Positions 18,788-27,711 of a DNA stretch of 38,674 nt are shown here, piece by piece. How positions within the stretch are numbered: the stretch's first letter is position 1; every line of letters begins with the position of its first letter. This stretch comes from Clostridia bacterium (GTDB lineage: Bacteria; Bacillota; Clostridia; Oscillospirales; CAG-272). A program made the position numbers and the translations under genes. The notes under the pieces are model-generated. The model was not told where the DNA came from. It ran no database searches and saw only the letters and a list, made by a program, of their open reading frames with translations. The DNA is taken from assembly GCA_029007295.1 (NCBI GenBank), contig JAQXHN010000038.1:1-38674 (forward strand). Direction: 5' to 3'.

Positions 18788-19894
18788 ATGAGAGTTTTGA
18801 TGTGCGGAGGCGGTACCGGAGGACATGTAAATCCGGCAATCGCAATTGCAAACAAAATTAAAGAGCTGGAAAGCGATTCCGAGATAGCGTTTGTCGGAAC
18901 CGGACACGGTATTGAGAGTAAATTGGTTCCGAAGGAGGGCTATAAGCTATATCAAATAGAAATTCGCGGGATAAAACGTTCTCTTTCACTGCAAAATATC
19001 AAAACGGCATTTCTTTGTGCCGAAGCTTTTATTAAATGCAGAAAAATAATAAAATCCTTCAAGCCGGATATTGTCATCGGTACGGGAGGATATGCATGTT
19101 GGCCGGTAATAAGAGCGGCGAGCGCATTGAGAGTACACTGTGTGTTACACGAATCCAACGCAGTGCCCGGCTTTGCGGTGAAGATGCTTGAATCGCACGT
19201 TGACAGAATATATGTCAACTTCGAGGATACGCTAAAAGCACTTAAATATCCAAACAGGGCGGTGAGGGTCGGAAATCCCTTAAAGGGGGGATTTGCCGAT
19301 ATTACAAGAGGCAAGGCAAGAGAGAAGCTCGGCATCCCTCAAAATGCAACGGTACTGCTCTCTCTCGGCGGAAGCATGGGAGCTGAGACTGTAAACAACA
19401 ATGTTTTAAAGGTAATGCGCGACTATACCTCTCTTAAAAAAGATATTATACATTACCATGCCACCGGCTCGATTGAATATAACATCTGTAAGGAACAGTT
19501 TGAGAGCATGGGCTTGGATAAATGTGAGAATATTCACTTATCCGAGTATATTTACGATATGCCGAATAAAATGGCGGCGGCAGATGTTGTAATTAACAGA
19601 GCGGGCGCAATGACCTTGTCTGAGCTTGCGCTCCTCGGCAGGGCGTCAATACTGATTCCCTCGCCGAACGTTACCAACAATCATCAGTTTAAAAATGCCG
19701 ATGTATTAAGAAAAGCAGGAGCGGCAGTACTGATTGAGGAAAAGGAGCTCGATGAAACAAGATTAACCGAAGCGGTTAAAATGCTTTGTGAGGATAACGA
19801 AAAAAGAGAATCAATGGAAAAGGCAGTTGCCGCATTTGCGGTATCGGATGCCGCCGAAGTAATTTATAACGACATAAAGAAACTTATAAATTAA
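18788..19894 (+). CDS. murG: UDP-GlcNAc transferase MurG
   Basis: Adds GlcNAc to lipid I to give lipid II at the inner membrane face. The 368-residue GT-B enzyme has the N-terminal GGGTGGHVNPA loop (7-17), GTGGYACWPV, HESNAVPG, and the C-terminal donor site with INRAGAMTLSE and IPSPNVTNNHQ. The start chosen is the ATG two bases after the ftsW stop, with AAGGAG ahead; an upstream frame extension from 18743 lies inside ftsW and adds residues not seen in MurG. Confidence 0.96.
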   Translation: MRVLMCGGGTGGHVNPAIAIANKIKELESDSEIAFVGTGHGIESKLVPKEGYKLYQIEIRGIKRSLSLQNIKTAFLCAEAFIKCRKIIKSFKPDIVIGTGGYACWPVIRAASALRVHCVLHESNAVPGFAVKMLESHVDRIYVNFEDTLKALKYPNRAVRVGNPLKGGFADITRGKAREKLGIPQNATVLLSLGGSMGAETVNNNVLKVMRDYTSLKKDIIHYHATGSIEYNICKEQFESMGLDKCENIHLSEYIYDMPNKMAAADVVINRAGAMTLSELALLGRASILIPSPNVTNNHQFKNADVLRKAGAAVLIEEKELDETRLTEAVKMLCEDNEKRESMEKAVAAFAVSDAAEVIYNDIKKLIN

Positions 19895-19907
19895 AGGACG
19901 AGAGTAA

Positions 19908-20753
19908 ATGTCGGTTCAGCGTTTTGACGGAAAAAAAAGAAACAACTCAATTGAAACCGAATATGTGGAAAGCTTTGAAAGAATCAGGAGAAAGAATATC
20001 TTTAGACGTATAAAGAGAACTGTTCTTTACGTATTTCTCATGTTTCTTTTAATCTGCACATTTGCGGCGGCGGTTGCGGCTGTGTTTTTTCGCGTCAAAA
20101 CGGTTACTGTAAAGGGCGACGGTAATTATCAGGAGCAGGAAATAATCGACGCAGGCAATATTGAGATAGGAACAAATTTGTTTCTTTTGGATTCAACGGG
20201 AATAGAGAAAAGACTCCTGGACGCCTTTCCGCTCTTATACAGTGTAAACATCAAAAAGAGTATACCGTCAAGCGTGCAAATAAATGTAAAATTCGATAAG
20301 CCTACTTATTATACGGTTATAGGAAACGAATATTTTCTTATATCGGACGAATTACGTGTGCTTGGAAAATATACATACTCCGAGGATATGACTTCGCAAT
20401 ACCCCGACATAAAAAAGCTGTATACGTCTCCCGTAAAGAGAGCTGTCGTGGGAGAAACAATTACATTTAAGTCGGATACCTATTCCGAAGCTCTTGTTTC
20501 GCTTTTGTCGTTTCTTTCCGACAGCGAGGTATTTTCCGGGATTACGTGCGTAGACGCATCTAATAAATTCGATATTTGCCTATATTACGATCACCGTCTG
20601 AAAGCGATGATGGGTTCGGTTACGGATATGAATGTAAAGCTGATGTTTTTGAACGGCATAGTTAACGATCTCGGTCAATCAAGCGGTACGATAGATATTA
20701 CCGACGCAGAGGTAGGATATGTGTTACTGTCTTCAAATGCGGTATTCGAATAA
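19908..20753 (+). CDS. ftsQ: Cell division protein FtsQ/DivIB
   Basis: Bitopic divisome protein that holds FtsL and its partners. The 281-residue protein has a basic cytoplasmic tail (1-37), one membrane segment (about 38-61), a POTRA domain (about 63-135, starting VKTVTVKGDGNY) and a beta domain. AAAGGA before the ATG, 13 bases after murG. Family sequence is divergent but order of domains and cluster position agree. Confidence 0.9.
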   Translation: MSVQRFDGKKRNNSIETEYVESFERIRRKNIFRRIKRTVLYVFLMFLLICTFAAAVAAVFFRVKTVTVKGDGNYQEQEIIDAGNIEIGTNLFLLDSTGIEKRLLDAFPLLYSVNIKKSIPSSVQINVKFDKPTYYTVIGNEYFLISDELRVLGKYTYSEDMTSQYPDIKKLYTSPVKRAVVGETITFKSDTYSEALVSLLSFLSDSEVFSGITCVDASNKFDICLYYDHRLKAMMGSVTDMNVKLMFLNGIVNDLGQSSGTIDITDAEVGYVLLSSNAVFE

Positions 20754-20800
20754 AAATACAACGCATTTTGTTAACATATATTTAATTTTGAAAAAAACTC

Positions 20801-20829
20801 TTGCAAAAGGACGAAAAAAATATTACTAT
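20801..20829 (+). promoter_or_regulatory. Sigma-A promoter of ftsZ
   Basis: TTGCAA, 17-base spacer, TACTAT in the AT-rich gap after ftsQ. It gives ftsZ its own transcript with a leader of roughly 75 bases. Confidence 0.75.
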
Positions 20830-20911
20830 ATTACTGTATATCATATATTGAATAAATAAATTAAGGATGATTTTTAAAATAATACAGAAGAGTAAACAGG
20901 AGGATACAAAA

Positions 20912-22045
20912 ATGGCTCAGGATTTCGCTGATAATTACGATAGTGGCGTCCTCATTAAAGTAATAGGAGTCGGCGGCGGCGGTAACAATGCGGTTAACCG
21001 TATGATTTCCGACAATGTAAAGGGCGTTGAATTTGTTGCAATTAATACAGACAAGCAGGCTTTGGTTCGTTCCAGCGCACCGAATAAAATCAGTATCGGT
21101 GAAAAGGCAACCAGCGGCAAGGGTGCAGGCAGTGAGCCCGAGGTAGGCTGCAAGGCTGCTGAAGAAAGTATAGAGGAAATTACAAACGCTATCCGCGGCG
21201 CAAGTATGGTATTCGTAACATGCGGTATGGGCGGCGGTACCGGTACCGGTGCGGCTCCCGTTGTCGCAAAGGTTGCAAAGGATATGGGAATACTTACCGT
21301 CGGTATAGTTACAAAGCCCTTTAACTTTGAGGGCAAGGTCCGCATGGAAAACGCCATGAAGGGTATTGAAGAGCTTCGCAAGGTAGTTGACTCTCTTATC
21401 ATCATTCCGAACGAGAGATTAAAGGATGTTTCCGATGTGAAGATCACGCTCTTTAATGCGTTTGATATGGCAGACAGCGTACTCCGTCGCGGCGTACAGT
21501 CCATTTCTGACCTTATAAACAATACGGGCTTTATCAACCTCGATTTTGCCGATGTAACAACCATTATGGAAAATGCAGGCGATGCTCACATGGGCACAGG
21601 CTTTGCAACCGGCAAGGACAAGGCCGAAACCGCAGCTAAGCTTGCTATCTCCAGCCCGTTGCTTGAGACCTCCATTAACGGGGCAAGCGGACTTCTCATC
21701 AGCATTACGGCGTCCCCTGACATCGGACTTGACGAAGTCGACGCGGCTTCTCAGCTTATTTCCAACGAAGCCCGTCCCGACGCAAAGGTTATTTGGGGCG
21801 TTACATTTGACAACTCCCTTGAGGATTCGATGCAGATAACTCTTATCGCTACAGGCTTCGGCGAAAAGAGCCCCAAGAGCGCCGCCCCCGAAACACCTGC
21901 GGCAACACCCGTTATTCCCAATCAGGGCTTTGAAGGACCCGGAATGAATGACGATGATTTCGGAGACATTATCGGTCTTGTAAACAATTCAAAAAAGACA
22001 CAGCCTAACAAGGCTCCGAACGGCTTCGGCAATTTCGGTTTTTGA
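20912..22045 (+). CDS. ftsZ: Cell division GTPase FtsZ with atypical C-terminal tail
   Basis: Tubulin-like GTPase that forms the division ring. The 377-residue protein has the nucleotide loop GGGTGTG (107-113), the N-terminal [15 protein letters not shown] and the T7 loop NLDFADV. The start is the ATG after AGGAGG (spacing 8); the frame continues upstream to 20867 without a ribosome site. The C-terminal linker (Pro/Ala-rich from about residue 320) is short. The usual end peptide (D-I/V-P-x-F-L type), which binds FtsA, SepF and others, is not recognisable: the protein ends [12 protein letters not shown], a Lys/Asn stretch, then NGFGNFGF. No ftsA lies nearby. Confidence 0.96.
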   Translation: MAQDFADNYDSGVLIKVIGVGGGGNNAVNRMISDNVKGVEFVAINTDKQALVRSSAPNKISIGEKATSGKGAGSEPEVGCKAAEESIEEITNAIRGASMVFVTCGMGGGTGTGAAPVVAKVAKDMGILTVGIVTKPFNFEGKVRMENAMKGIEELRKVVDSLIIIPNERLKDVSDVKITLFNAFDMADSVLRRGVQSISDLINNTGFINLDFADVTTIMENAGDAHMGTGFATGKDKAETAAKLAISSPLLETSINGASGLLISITASPDIGLDEVDAASQLISNEARPDAKVIWGVTFDNSLEDSMQITLIATGFGEKSPKSAAPETPAATPVIPNQGFEGPGMNDDDFGDIIGLVNNSKKTQPNKAPNGFGNFGF

Positions 22046-22065
22046 TTTGGTTTTCAATGAGATTT

Positions 22066-22099
22066 AAACGCTGTTGGCAATTAGTCAACAGCGTTTTTT
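22066..22099 (+). terminator. Intrinsic terminator of ftsZ
   Basis: An 11-bp stem (AAACGCTGTTG and its complement), 9-base loop, then a T run. The ribosome site of the next gene starts two bases later, so transcription that passes the hairpin leads straight into the HAD gene. Confidence 0.85.
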
Positions 22100-22111
22100 A
22101 GGAGAAGGAAA

Positions 22112-22768
22112 ATGAATTTTAAGTATGCAATTTTTGATATGGACGGAACTCTTTTAGAGTCTATGAATATATGGGAAAATATCTGTACCGATTATGTCAG
22201 ATATTCCGGGCTTGAAGTCAGGGAGGGCTTTGTTGATAAGTTCTACACGCTAAAGCCTATGGAGGGTGCGCAGCTGTTTATAAGCGAATATAATCTCGAT
22301 AAGACGGCGGAGCAGGTTCTGAAAGAGGTTAACGAAATGGTCACCGTAAAATATTTAAACGAGGTCGTGCCCAAAAACGGAGCTGAAATATTGCTCAAAA
22401 GCCTAAAAGAACGCAAAGTAAAAATTGCATTAGCTACCCTTACCGACAGAGAAATAGTCGAAATGATTTTGAAAAAGCACGGGTTATTTGATTATTTTTC
22501 GGTAATAAGAACAAGCACGGAAGCGGGAAAAAGCAAAAAGTATCCCGATATTTACAATCAATGCACAAATTTGCTCGGCGGCACGGCAGAAGAAACCGTT
22601 GTATTCGAGGACTCGCTTGTAGCAATAAAAACCGCAAGAAGCGCCGGCTATTTTGTTGTCGGCTTGCCTGACTTTTCAAATCAAAAATGCATAGATGAAG
22701 TAAAAGCTAATGCCTGTGTGTTTTTTGATTCGCTGAATGATTTTCCCGTTGAAGATTATTTTATCTGA
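22112..22768 (+). CDS. HAD-superfamily phosphatase, beta-phosphoglucomutase-like
   Basis: A 218-residue haloacid dehalogenase-type hydrolase. Motif I is DMDGT with nucleophile D9 and acid D11; a helical cap follows (about 15-80); motif II is the ALATLT segment, and motifs III-IV are KKYPDIY and VFEDS. The substrate cannot be named; relatives act on sugar phosphates or nucleotides. AGGAGAAGG precedes the ATG, which lies just after the ftsZ terminator. It is followed 55 bases later by the potassium transporter genes, with no obvious functional link. Confidence 0.88.
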   Translation: MNFKYAIFDMDGTLLESMNIWENICTDYVRYSGLEVREGFVDKFYTLKPMEGAQLFISEYNLDKTAEQVLKEVNEMVTVKYLNEVVPKNGAEILLKSLKERKVKIALATLTDREIVEMILKKHGLFDYFSVIRTSTEAGKSKKYPDIYNQCTNLLGGTAEETVVFEDSLVAIKTARSAGYFVVGLPDFSNQKCIDEVKANACVFFDSLNDFPVEDYFI

Positions 22769-22823
22769 AGTCGAGTATCAAGAATAAAGCTAAAAAATCA
22801 GGTTTGATGTAAAGGAGTCACCA

Positions 22824-24137
22824 TTGAAAAAAAAGCTGTCAAATGTTCAAATAATTGCGCTTGGCTTTTTCTTAATGATAATCGTCGGAGCACTTTTATT
22901 GATGTTGCCTGTGTCCGCATACCGAAAAATCAGCTTCGGCGAAGCATTGTTTACCTCAACCAGCGCAACTTGCGTTACCGGATTGGTTGTAGTTGATACA
23001 GCATTAACCTTTACCCCGTTCGGACAGGGCGTGTTGCTTTTGCTCATTCAGACAGGCGGTCTCGGATTTATGACAATAGCGGTGTTTTTTCTGAAGCTGT
23101 TAAGAAAAAGGGTCGGACTTCGTGAAAAGGAAATAATTACAGAGGGCCTTAGTTCATCGAATATCAACGAAATTCCTAAGATGATAGGCTTTATTTGCAA
23201 GGGAGTTGTATTTACCGAGGGAATAGGAGCCGCCGTTTTATCCGTCAGATTTATTCCGTTATTCGGAGTCGGAAAAGGGATATGGTATTCGGTTTTCCAT
23301 TCGGTTTCCGCCTTTTGCAATGCGGGTTTTGACCTAATGGGGACATACAGCGGAGAATACTCCTCTTTCACGGCATTTTACGATGACTGTCTTGTAACGC
23401 TGACTCTTACTGCACTTATTTTGATAGGTGGTCTCGGCTTCTATGTTTGGGCTGATTTATGTTACAGAAAAACAGAAATAAAAAAATGGAAGCTTCATAC
23501 TAAGATAGTAATTATCACAAATCTTATTTTGATTATCGGCGGCGCAGCTTTGTTTTTCATGATGGAAAAGGAGGGAACTTTGTCGAGCAGAATACTGTGT
23601 TCTGTCTTCGACGCCGTAACGCCGAGGACGGCAGGCTTCAATACAGTTGACACTGCCTCGCTGTCGGGGGGCGGCAAGCTTCTTACAATGATTCTGATGC
23701 TCATCGGAGGAGGTTCAGGCTCTACTGCGGGCGGTATTAAGGTTACAACGCTTGCGGTTCTGATAATATTTGCGATTTCTCAAGCAAGACATTCAAAATC
23801 GGCGTTTGTTTTACGCAGAAAAATTAATAAAGATATATTGCAGAAAGCAATGACCGTTTTTATTTATAATTTTTCACTTGCGATATTCGGAGCCATGCTG
23901 ATAATGATAATTCAAGAGGTATCACTTGAGGACGCCGTATTCGAGACACTGTCCGCAATCGGAACCGTAGGAATGTCGACGGGAATAACGAGAGATTTAA
24001 TTCCGGTATCGAGATTAATTATATGTATGTTAATGTTCTTAGGAAGAGTCGGCAGCGTTTCCTTTGCAAATGCTTTGCTGGAAAAAAGAGCAGCTCCTGC
24101 GGTTGAATACCCGGAGGAAAATATTACGGTAGGATAA
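22824..24137 (+). CDS. Potassium uptake channel subunit, TrkH/KtrB family
   Basis: Membrane pore of a Ktr/Trk potassium transporter. The 437-residue protein has the repeated membrane-pore-membrane pattern with filter-like segments: SATCVTGLVV, CNAGFDLMG, TPRTAGFNTVD and SAIGTVGMSTGI. TTG start with AAAGGAG eight bases ahead. The neighbour encodes the cytoplasmic regulatory subunit. Length is typical of KtrB rather than TrkH. Subunit naming (KtrB or KtrD) is not resolvable. Confidence 0.93.
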   Translation: MKKKLSNVQIIALGFFLMIIVGALLLMLPVSAYRKISFGEALFTSTSATCVTGLVVVDTALTFTPFGQGVLLLLIQTGGLGFMTIAVFFLKLLRKRVGLREKEIITEGLSSSNINEIPKMIGFICKGVVFTEGIGAAVLSVRFIPLFGVGKGIWYSVFHSVSAFCNAGFDLMGTYSGEYSSFTAFYDDCLVTLTLTALILIGGLGFYVWADLCYRKTEIKKWKLHTKIVIITNLILIIGGAALFFMMEKEGTLSSRILCSVFDAVTPRTAGFNTVDTASLSGGGKLLTMILMLIGGGSGSTAGGIKVTTLAVLIIFAISQARHSKSAFVLRRKINKDILQKAMTVFIYNFSLAIFGAMLIMIIQEVSLEDAVFETLSAIGTVGMSTGITRDLIPVSRLIICMLMFLGRVGSVSFANALLEKRAAPAVEYPEENITVG

Positions 24138-24160
24138 TAATTATTATTATAGGAGTAAGT

Positions 24161-24802
24161 ATGAAATCTTTTTTGATAATAGGAATGGGAAGCTTCGGAC
24201 ATCATCTGTGCCGTGCTTTTGCGTCTATGAAATGCGAAATAATGATAGTAGATAAGAACAGCGAGGCGCTTGAAGACATGCTTTCGTATGTAGTCAGCGC
24301 CAAGGTTGCCGACTGTACCAAGGAGGAGGTAGTTCGAAGCTTTGATATCCCTTCGTTTTCGGCATGCTTTGTCTGTATCGGAAGTGATTTTGAAAGCAGT
24401 CTGGAGATTACGGATATACTTAAGGAGCTGGGAGCGAAAAAAGTATTCAGCAAGGCAGACAAGGATATTCAGGCAAAATTTCTTTTGAAAAGCGGTGCGG
24501 ACAGTATTATTTATCCCGAAAAGGAAACGGCAAAGAATCTTGCGATGCAGGAAATATCCGACAACATTTTTGAGTGTATTACACTTGCAAACGATTATTT
24601 GATATGCGAAATAGCACCTAACAAAAAATGGATAGGAAAGACCCCGGTAGATATTTCCATGCGGCAAAAATACGGGCTTACCTTACTGGCAAGCAAGGAC
24701 GGCGAAAAGGTTTCACCGGTTGTCGGCAGTCATTTTGTTTTCAGAGAAAACGAACACATTATTGTTATGGGACACGCCGACGATATTAAGAAAATACTTT
24801 AA
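24161..24802 (+). CDS. Potassium transporter regulatory subunit, TrkA/KtrA family
   Basis: Cytoplasmic RCK subunit that gates the adjacent pore. The 213-residue protein has a Rossmann RCK_N domain with GMGSFG (8-13) and D31 after the second strand, and an RCK_C domain (about 135-213). In relatives the N-domain binds ATP/ADP or NAD(H) and the C-domain may bind cyclic di-AMP. AGGAG precedes the ATG, 23 bases after the pore gene; a strong terminator follows. Confidence 0.93.
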   Translation: MKSFLIIGMGSFGHHLCRAFASMKCEIMIVDKNSEALEDMLSYVVSAKVADCTKEEVVRSFDIPSFSACFVCIGSDFESSLEITDILKELGAKKVFSKADKDIQAKFLLKSGADSIIYPEKETAKNLAMQEISDNIFECITLANDYLICEIAPNKKWIGKTPVDISMRQKYGLTLLASKDGEKVSPVVGSHFVFRENEHIIVMGHADDIKKIL

Positions 24803-24803
24803 A

Positions 24804-24846
24804 AAAATCCGAGATTAAAAACAAACGGTTTTTAATCTCGGATTTT
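24804..24846. terminator. Bidirectional terminator between ktr genes and mnmM
   Basis: A perfect 19-bp stem (starts AAAATCCGAGATT) with a 5-base loop, flanked by seven A on the left and four T on the right. It ends the potassium operon on the plus strand and the pantothenate kinase operon on the minus strand, where the T tract is stronger. Confidence 0.92.
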
Positions 24847-24857
24847 CGGCTTTATTA

Positions 24858-25409
24858 TTATTTGGTTTCAACAATATAAAAATAAGGAGAGGTAGGGGAA
24901 TTCATCAGACGGAAGATTCCGCAACAGTATTTGAATCTTGACAGCGTCGAGAAATAATTACCGAGCATCTCCCCCTCGGCCTCGCCCTCGGCGTGTCCCG
25001 GATAAACGGCGACAAGCAAAACGGCATTATCTCCGAGCAGGGAAATTGCGGCTTCCACGGCTTTTTGAGTTGAGGGACGCAGAGTTGTTATGCTCTTATC
25101 TCCGCCGGGGAGATAGCCTAAATTAAACATCCCGACGTTGATTGGCTCCTTTATATAATCGAGAGCATTGGCATGCGAGCTGTGTATTAGGGTGTAATTC
25201 TCGTAATTCAGTTCTTTTTTCAAAAGGGTCCGTGTGCTTTCTATTGCCTGCTCCTGAATATCGAAGGCATAAACTCTGCCCTCTTTCCCCGATTGCCTGC
25301 ACAGCCAAAGCGTGTCGTGCCCGTTGCCCATTGTAAAATCGGCGCATACGGCCCCTTTGAAGATATGCGGTGCAATGAATTGTTTATGTAATTCGAGTAA
25401 ATCTATCAT
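24858..25409 (-). CDS. mnmM: tRNA methyltransferase MnmM (YtqB-like)
   Basis: A 183-residue class I SAM methyltransferase of the family once labelled rRNA methylase (YtqB). In Bacillus and Staphylococcus, MnmM methylates nm5(s2)U34 in tRNA to mnm5(s2)U. The SAM site is DFTMGNGHDT (24-33), the acidic residue after strand 2 is in YAFDIQ, and FNLGYLPGGD and TLRPSTQKA are family blocks. It is the last gene of the pantothenate kinase-tcdA-mnmM operon, 60 bases after tcdA. AAGGAAAGG lies rather far (about 14 bases) from the ATG. Confidence 0.85.
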   Translation of the reverse strand: MIDLLELHKQFIAPHIFKGAVCADFTMGNGHDTLWLCRQSGKEGRVYAFDIQEQAIESTRTLLKKELNYENYTLIHSSHANALDYIKEPINVGMFNLGYLPGGDKSITTLRPSTQKAVEAAISLLGDNAVLLVAVYPGHAEGEAEGEMLGNYFSTLSRFKYCCGIFRLMNSPTSPYFYIVETK

Positions 25410-25469
25410 ATTATTTATACTTAACGTCCTTTCCTTAGCAGAAGGAATAATCGAAAAATTATTTTGTAC

Positions 25470-26162
25470 TCAAAATTCCCCTAATTTGCGTATTACATAC
25501 GACGCAATGATAAGTCCCGCCGCATTGGGAGCAAACGATATGGAAGCGGGGGTACGCATACCGTTTTTACGGGGCTGTTCGGTTGAATAAAGAACGGGTA
25601 AATGCCGAATGCCTCTTTTTGAAAGCTCGCGGCGCATAACTCTTGCCAGCGGACAAACAGAGGTTTTTGAAATATCGGCTATCTCAAATTTCGTAGGGTC
25701 GACCTTGTTTCCGGTGCCCATTGCTTCAATTATCGGAATTTCCTTTTCAATACAGTAAACGGCAATCAGAATTTTTGTTGATACACAGTCAATGGCGTCA
25801 ATGACAAAATCCGGCTCGGCACTGCTGATTAAATCCGAACAGTTGCTCTCGTCGGCAAAAGTGCGAACGGCATTAAACCTAATATTCGGGTTTATCGCTT
25901 CGGCTCTTTTTTTCGCAATATCGACCTTAGCCATACCAATGTCATAAACGGTGGAAATAAGCTGTCTGTTTAAATTGCTTGCGTCAATTACATCCGAGTC
26001 TACCGCAGTAATCTTTCCGATACCCGAGCGAACAAGAGCCTCAAGACAGGCTCCTCCGACGCCGCCTACGCCGAAAAGAAGCACGCTCGAATTTTTTAAT
26101 TTCTCCGTAGCATCTTCACCTATTAAAGAAATCTGCCTTTGCAGCCAAATATTATCAGTCAT
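25470..26162 (-). CDS. tcdA: tRNA threonylcarbamoyladenosine dehydratase TcdA
   Basis: E1-like (ThiF/MoeB) enzyme that uses ATP to cyclise t6A37 in tRNA to ct6A. The 230-residue protein has the nucleotide loop GVGGVGG (31-37), DSDVIDASNLNRQ, a DAIDCVSTK block and the C-terminal GMRTPASISF typical of YgdL/TcdA. It overlaps the pantothenate kinase gene by 8 bases, so translation is coupled. Other ThiF relatives (thiamine or molybdopterin) are less likely without partner genes. Confidence 0.9.
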   Translation of the reverse strand: MTDNIWLQRQISLIGEDATEKLKNSSVLLFGVGGVGGACLEALVRSGIGKITAVDSDVIDASNLNRQLISTVYDIGMAKVDIAKKRAEAINPNIRFNAVRTFADESNCSDLISSAEPDFVIDAIDCVSTKILIAVYCIEKEIPIIEAMGTGNKVDPTKFEIADISKTSVCPLARVMRRELSKRGIRHLPVLYSTEQPRKNGMRTPASISFAPNAAGLIIASYVIRKLGEF

Positions 26163-26988
26163 ATTTTTTTGATAAAAGAGCCGCCCCGATAACAGTTCCG
26201 TATTGGGATCTGTTCGGAAATATGAAATTCATGCCGAACAATTTTCCAAGGTTGGAAAATGTCTTTTTAATAATCGGAAATGTGGTTAGATTGCCCGTCA
26301 GGACTATGTCGCAGAGATTTTTGCTCCTTGCACCGAAAATGGCAAGCATAGCAACCGTTTCGCAAATCATATTAACAATCCCAAGCGCAATATCCTCTTT
26401 TTCGGTTAAATCGCTTATTCTGCCGAAATTTGCCGCAGTTAATTCTCCCAATATTTCAGGCATGGTATCCTTGCTTGTGATATCTGTTACTCGCAGGTCG
26501 CAGCGATTAAGGTCTCCCTTTTCGGCGAGGTCGATAATATTTTCAATATCCTCCATGTCAAGGAGCTTTTTCGCAAGCCCCATAAGAGTTCCGCCCCCTA
26601 CGCCCGTTCCTCCGAGGTGAGTGACTTCAGCACCTTTTTTTGCATGGATAAAAGCCGTACCCGTTCCCATGCTGACAACGACGGCTTCGTCCAAAGATGA
26701 AAGATAAAGCCCGCCGTGACCTACGCTGGGGAATTCGGGAACAGTCCTGCAATCGAGATTGTATATCGGCTTTTTAATATATGAAGAGCCGACTCCCGTA
26801 ACCATTATTTTTGAAATTTGTTCAAGTGATATTTTGTTTTCAACGGTGAATTTACCGAATGCACCGTAAATTGATGTGATAGGGTCGGCGGCTGTGACTA
26901 TCAGCGGTTCAATGAGGATCATATTCTCATCAAAGCCGACAATTTTTGTGGTGCTGCCTCCGACGTCTATTCCGATAACTACGCTCAT
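26155..26988 (-). CDS. Type II-like pantothenate kinase
   Basis: Phosphorylates pantothenate, the first step of CoA synthesis. The 277-residue ASKHA-fold kinase has the phosphate loop GIDVGGSTTK (6-15), a GVGSSYI segment, VSMGTGTAFI and the GGTGVGGGT block, matching CoaW-type enzymes of Firmicutes. The frame is open to 27039, but the promoter -10 box lies at 27025-27030 and the fold begins at this ATG, so this start is preferred; the AAGGA site is very close (two or three bases). First gene of a three-gene operon. Confidence 0.88.
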   Translation of the reverse strand: MSVVIGIDVGGSTTKIVGFDENMILIEPLIVTAADPITSIYGAFGKFTVENKISLEQISKIMVTGVGSSYIKKPIYNLDCRTVPEFPSVGHGGLYLSSLDEAVVVSMGTGTAFIHAKKGAEVTHLGGTGVGGGTLMGLAKKLLDMEDIENIIDLAEKGDLNRCDLRVTDITSKDTMPEILGELTAANFGRISDLTEKEDIALGIVNMICETVAMLAIFGARSKNLCDIVLTGNLTTFPIIKKTFSNLGKLFGMNFIFPNRSQYGTVIGAALLSKKYD

Positions 26989-27024
26989 TTTCCTTAATAC
27001 CGTACCTTTTTCGATATTTACACT

Positions 27025-27053
27025 ATTATACAATAACATTTTTGTTTTTTCAA
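27025..27053 (-). promoter_or_regulatory. Sigma-A promoter of the pantothenate kinase operon
   Basis: On the minus strand: TTGAAA, 17-base spacer, TATAAT. It gives a leader of about 30 bases and lies back to back with the acetyltransferase promoter. Confidence 0.82.
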
Positions 27054-27073
27054 TAATATGTAGTTAATTTCCT

Positions 27074-27102
27074 TTGACAAACTGCGATATTTGTTATATA
27101 AT
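27074..27102 (+). promoter_or_regulatory. Sigma-A promoter of the acetyltransferase gene
   Basis: TTGACA, 17-base spacer, TATAAT: a full consensus match, divergent from the pantothenate kinase promoter 20 bases away. Confidence 0.9.
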
Positions 27103-27140
27103 GATAGTGTAAAATTAATTACATAATAACGGAGAAAAAT

Positions 27141-27617
27141 ATGTTACAGGATCTTGACCTTGTTGTCAATTTATACAACTTGCCCGATTATTCAGACCCC
27201 AGGCCGAAAATGGAGGCACAGGGAATTTATATTAAGCGTGCCGTATCTCCCGATAAAACCGAAATACTTGAATTTATCAGACGGGAATTTTCAAACGGAT
27301 GGGCGGATGAGGCAGAAAAAGCCATCTTCAACACTCCCTCAAGCTGCTATATCGCCGTTCACGACCACGAGGTTGTGGGATTTGCCTGCTATGATTCCGT
27401 AGCGCTTGGGTATTACGGTCCTCTCGGAGTTGCCTCTTCGATGAGAAAAAGAGGTATAGGAGAGGCGCTCACATCTTGTTGTCTTACCGCAATGCGTGAA
27501 AAGGGCTACGGATATATCATAATAAATGCGGGTCCCGTAGATTATTATATAAAGCATCTTAACGCCAAAATCATAGGAGATCACAAGGGCGTTTATACAA
27601 ATATGATTTGTAACTGA
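27141..27617 (+). CDS. GNAT-family N-acetyltransferase
   Basis: A 158-residue protein whose C-terminal two thirds form a GNAT domain: CYIAVHDHEVVGFACYD, then the acetyl-CoA loop RKRGIGEALT and a late strand GYIIINAGPVDYY. The substrate is not predictable. The first 35 residues (DLVVNLYNLPDY) look like a lead-in seen in some clostridial GNAT proteins. GGAGA precedes the ATG. Consensus promoter upstream; no terminator is seen downstream, but a new promoter starts the next gene. Confidence 0.85.
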   Translation: MLQDLDLVVNLYNLPDYSDPRPKMEAQGIYIKRAVSPDKTEILEFIRREFSNGWADEAEKAIFNTPSSCYIAVHDHEVVGFACYDSVALGYYGPLGVASSMRKRGIGEALTSCCLTAMREKGYGYIIINAGPVDYYIKHLNAKIIGDHKGVYTNMICN

Positions 27618-27630
27618 TTTTATAATTCTC

Positions 27631-27660
27631 TTGACAAATGTATTTAGTCGGATATATAAT
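27631..27660 (+). promoter_or_regulatory. Sigma-A promoter of the oxidoreductase gene
   Basis: TTGACA, 18-base spacer, TATAAT in the 94-base gap, with a leader of about 45 bases and GAAGGG before the ATG. Confidence 0.85.
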
Positions 27661-27711
27661 AATATTGTCAAATATGCACTTTTGCTGCAAATAAAATGAA
27701 GGGTTTAACAA

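Noticed and set aside
20935..21564. 209-codon open frame antisense to ftsZ
   Set aside because: It is the mirror of a highly conserved gene with strong codon bias, has no ribosome site and resembles no family.
23912..24667. 251-codon open frame antisense to the potassium transporter genes
   Set aside because: It spans two well-supported genes on the other strand and has no recognisable domain.
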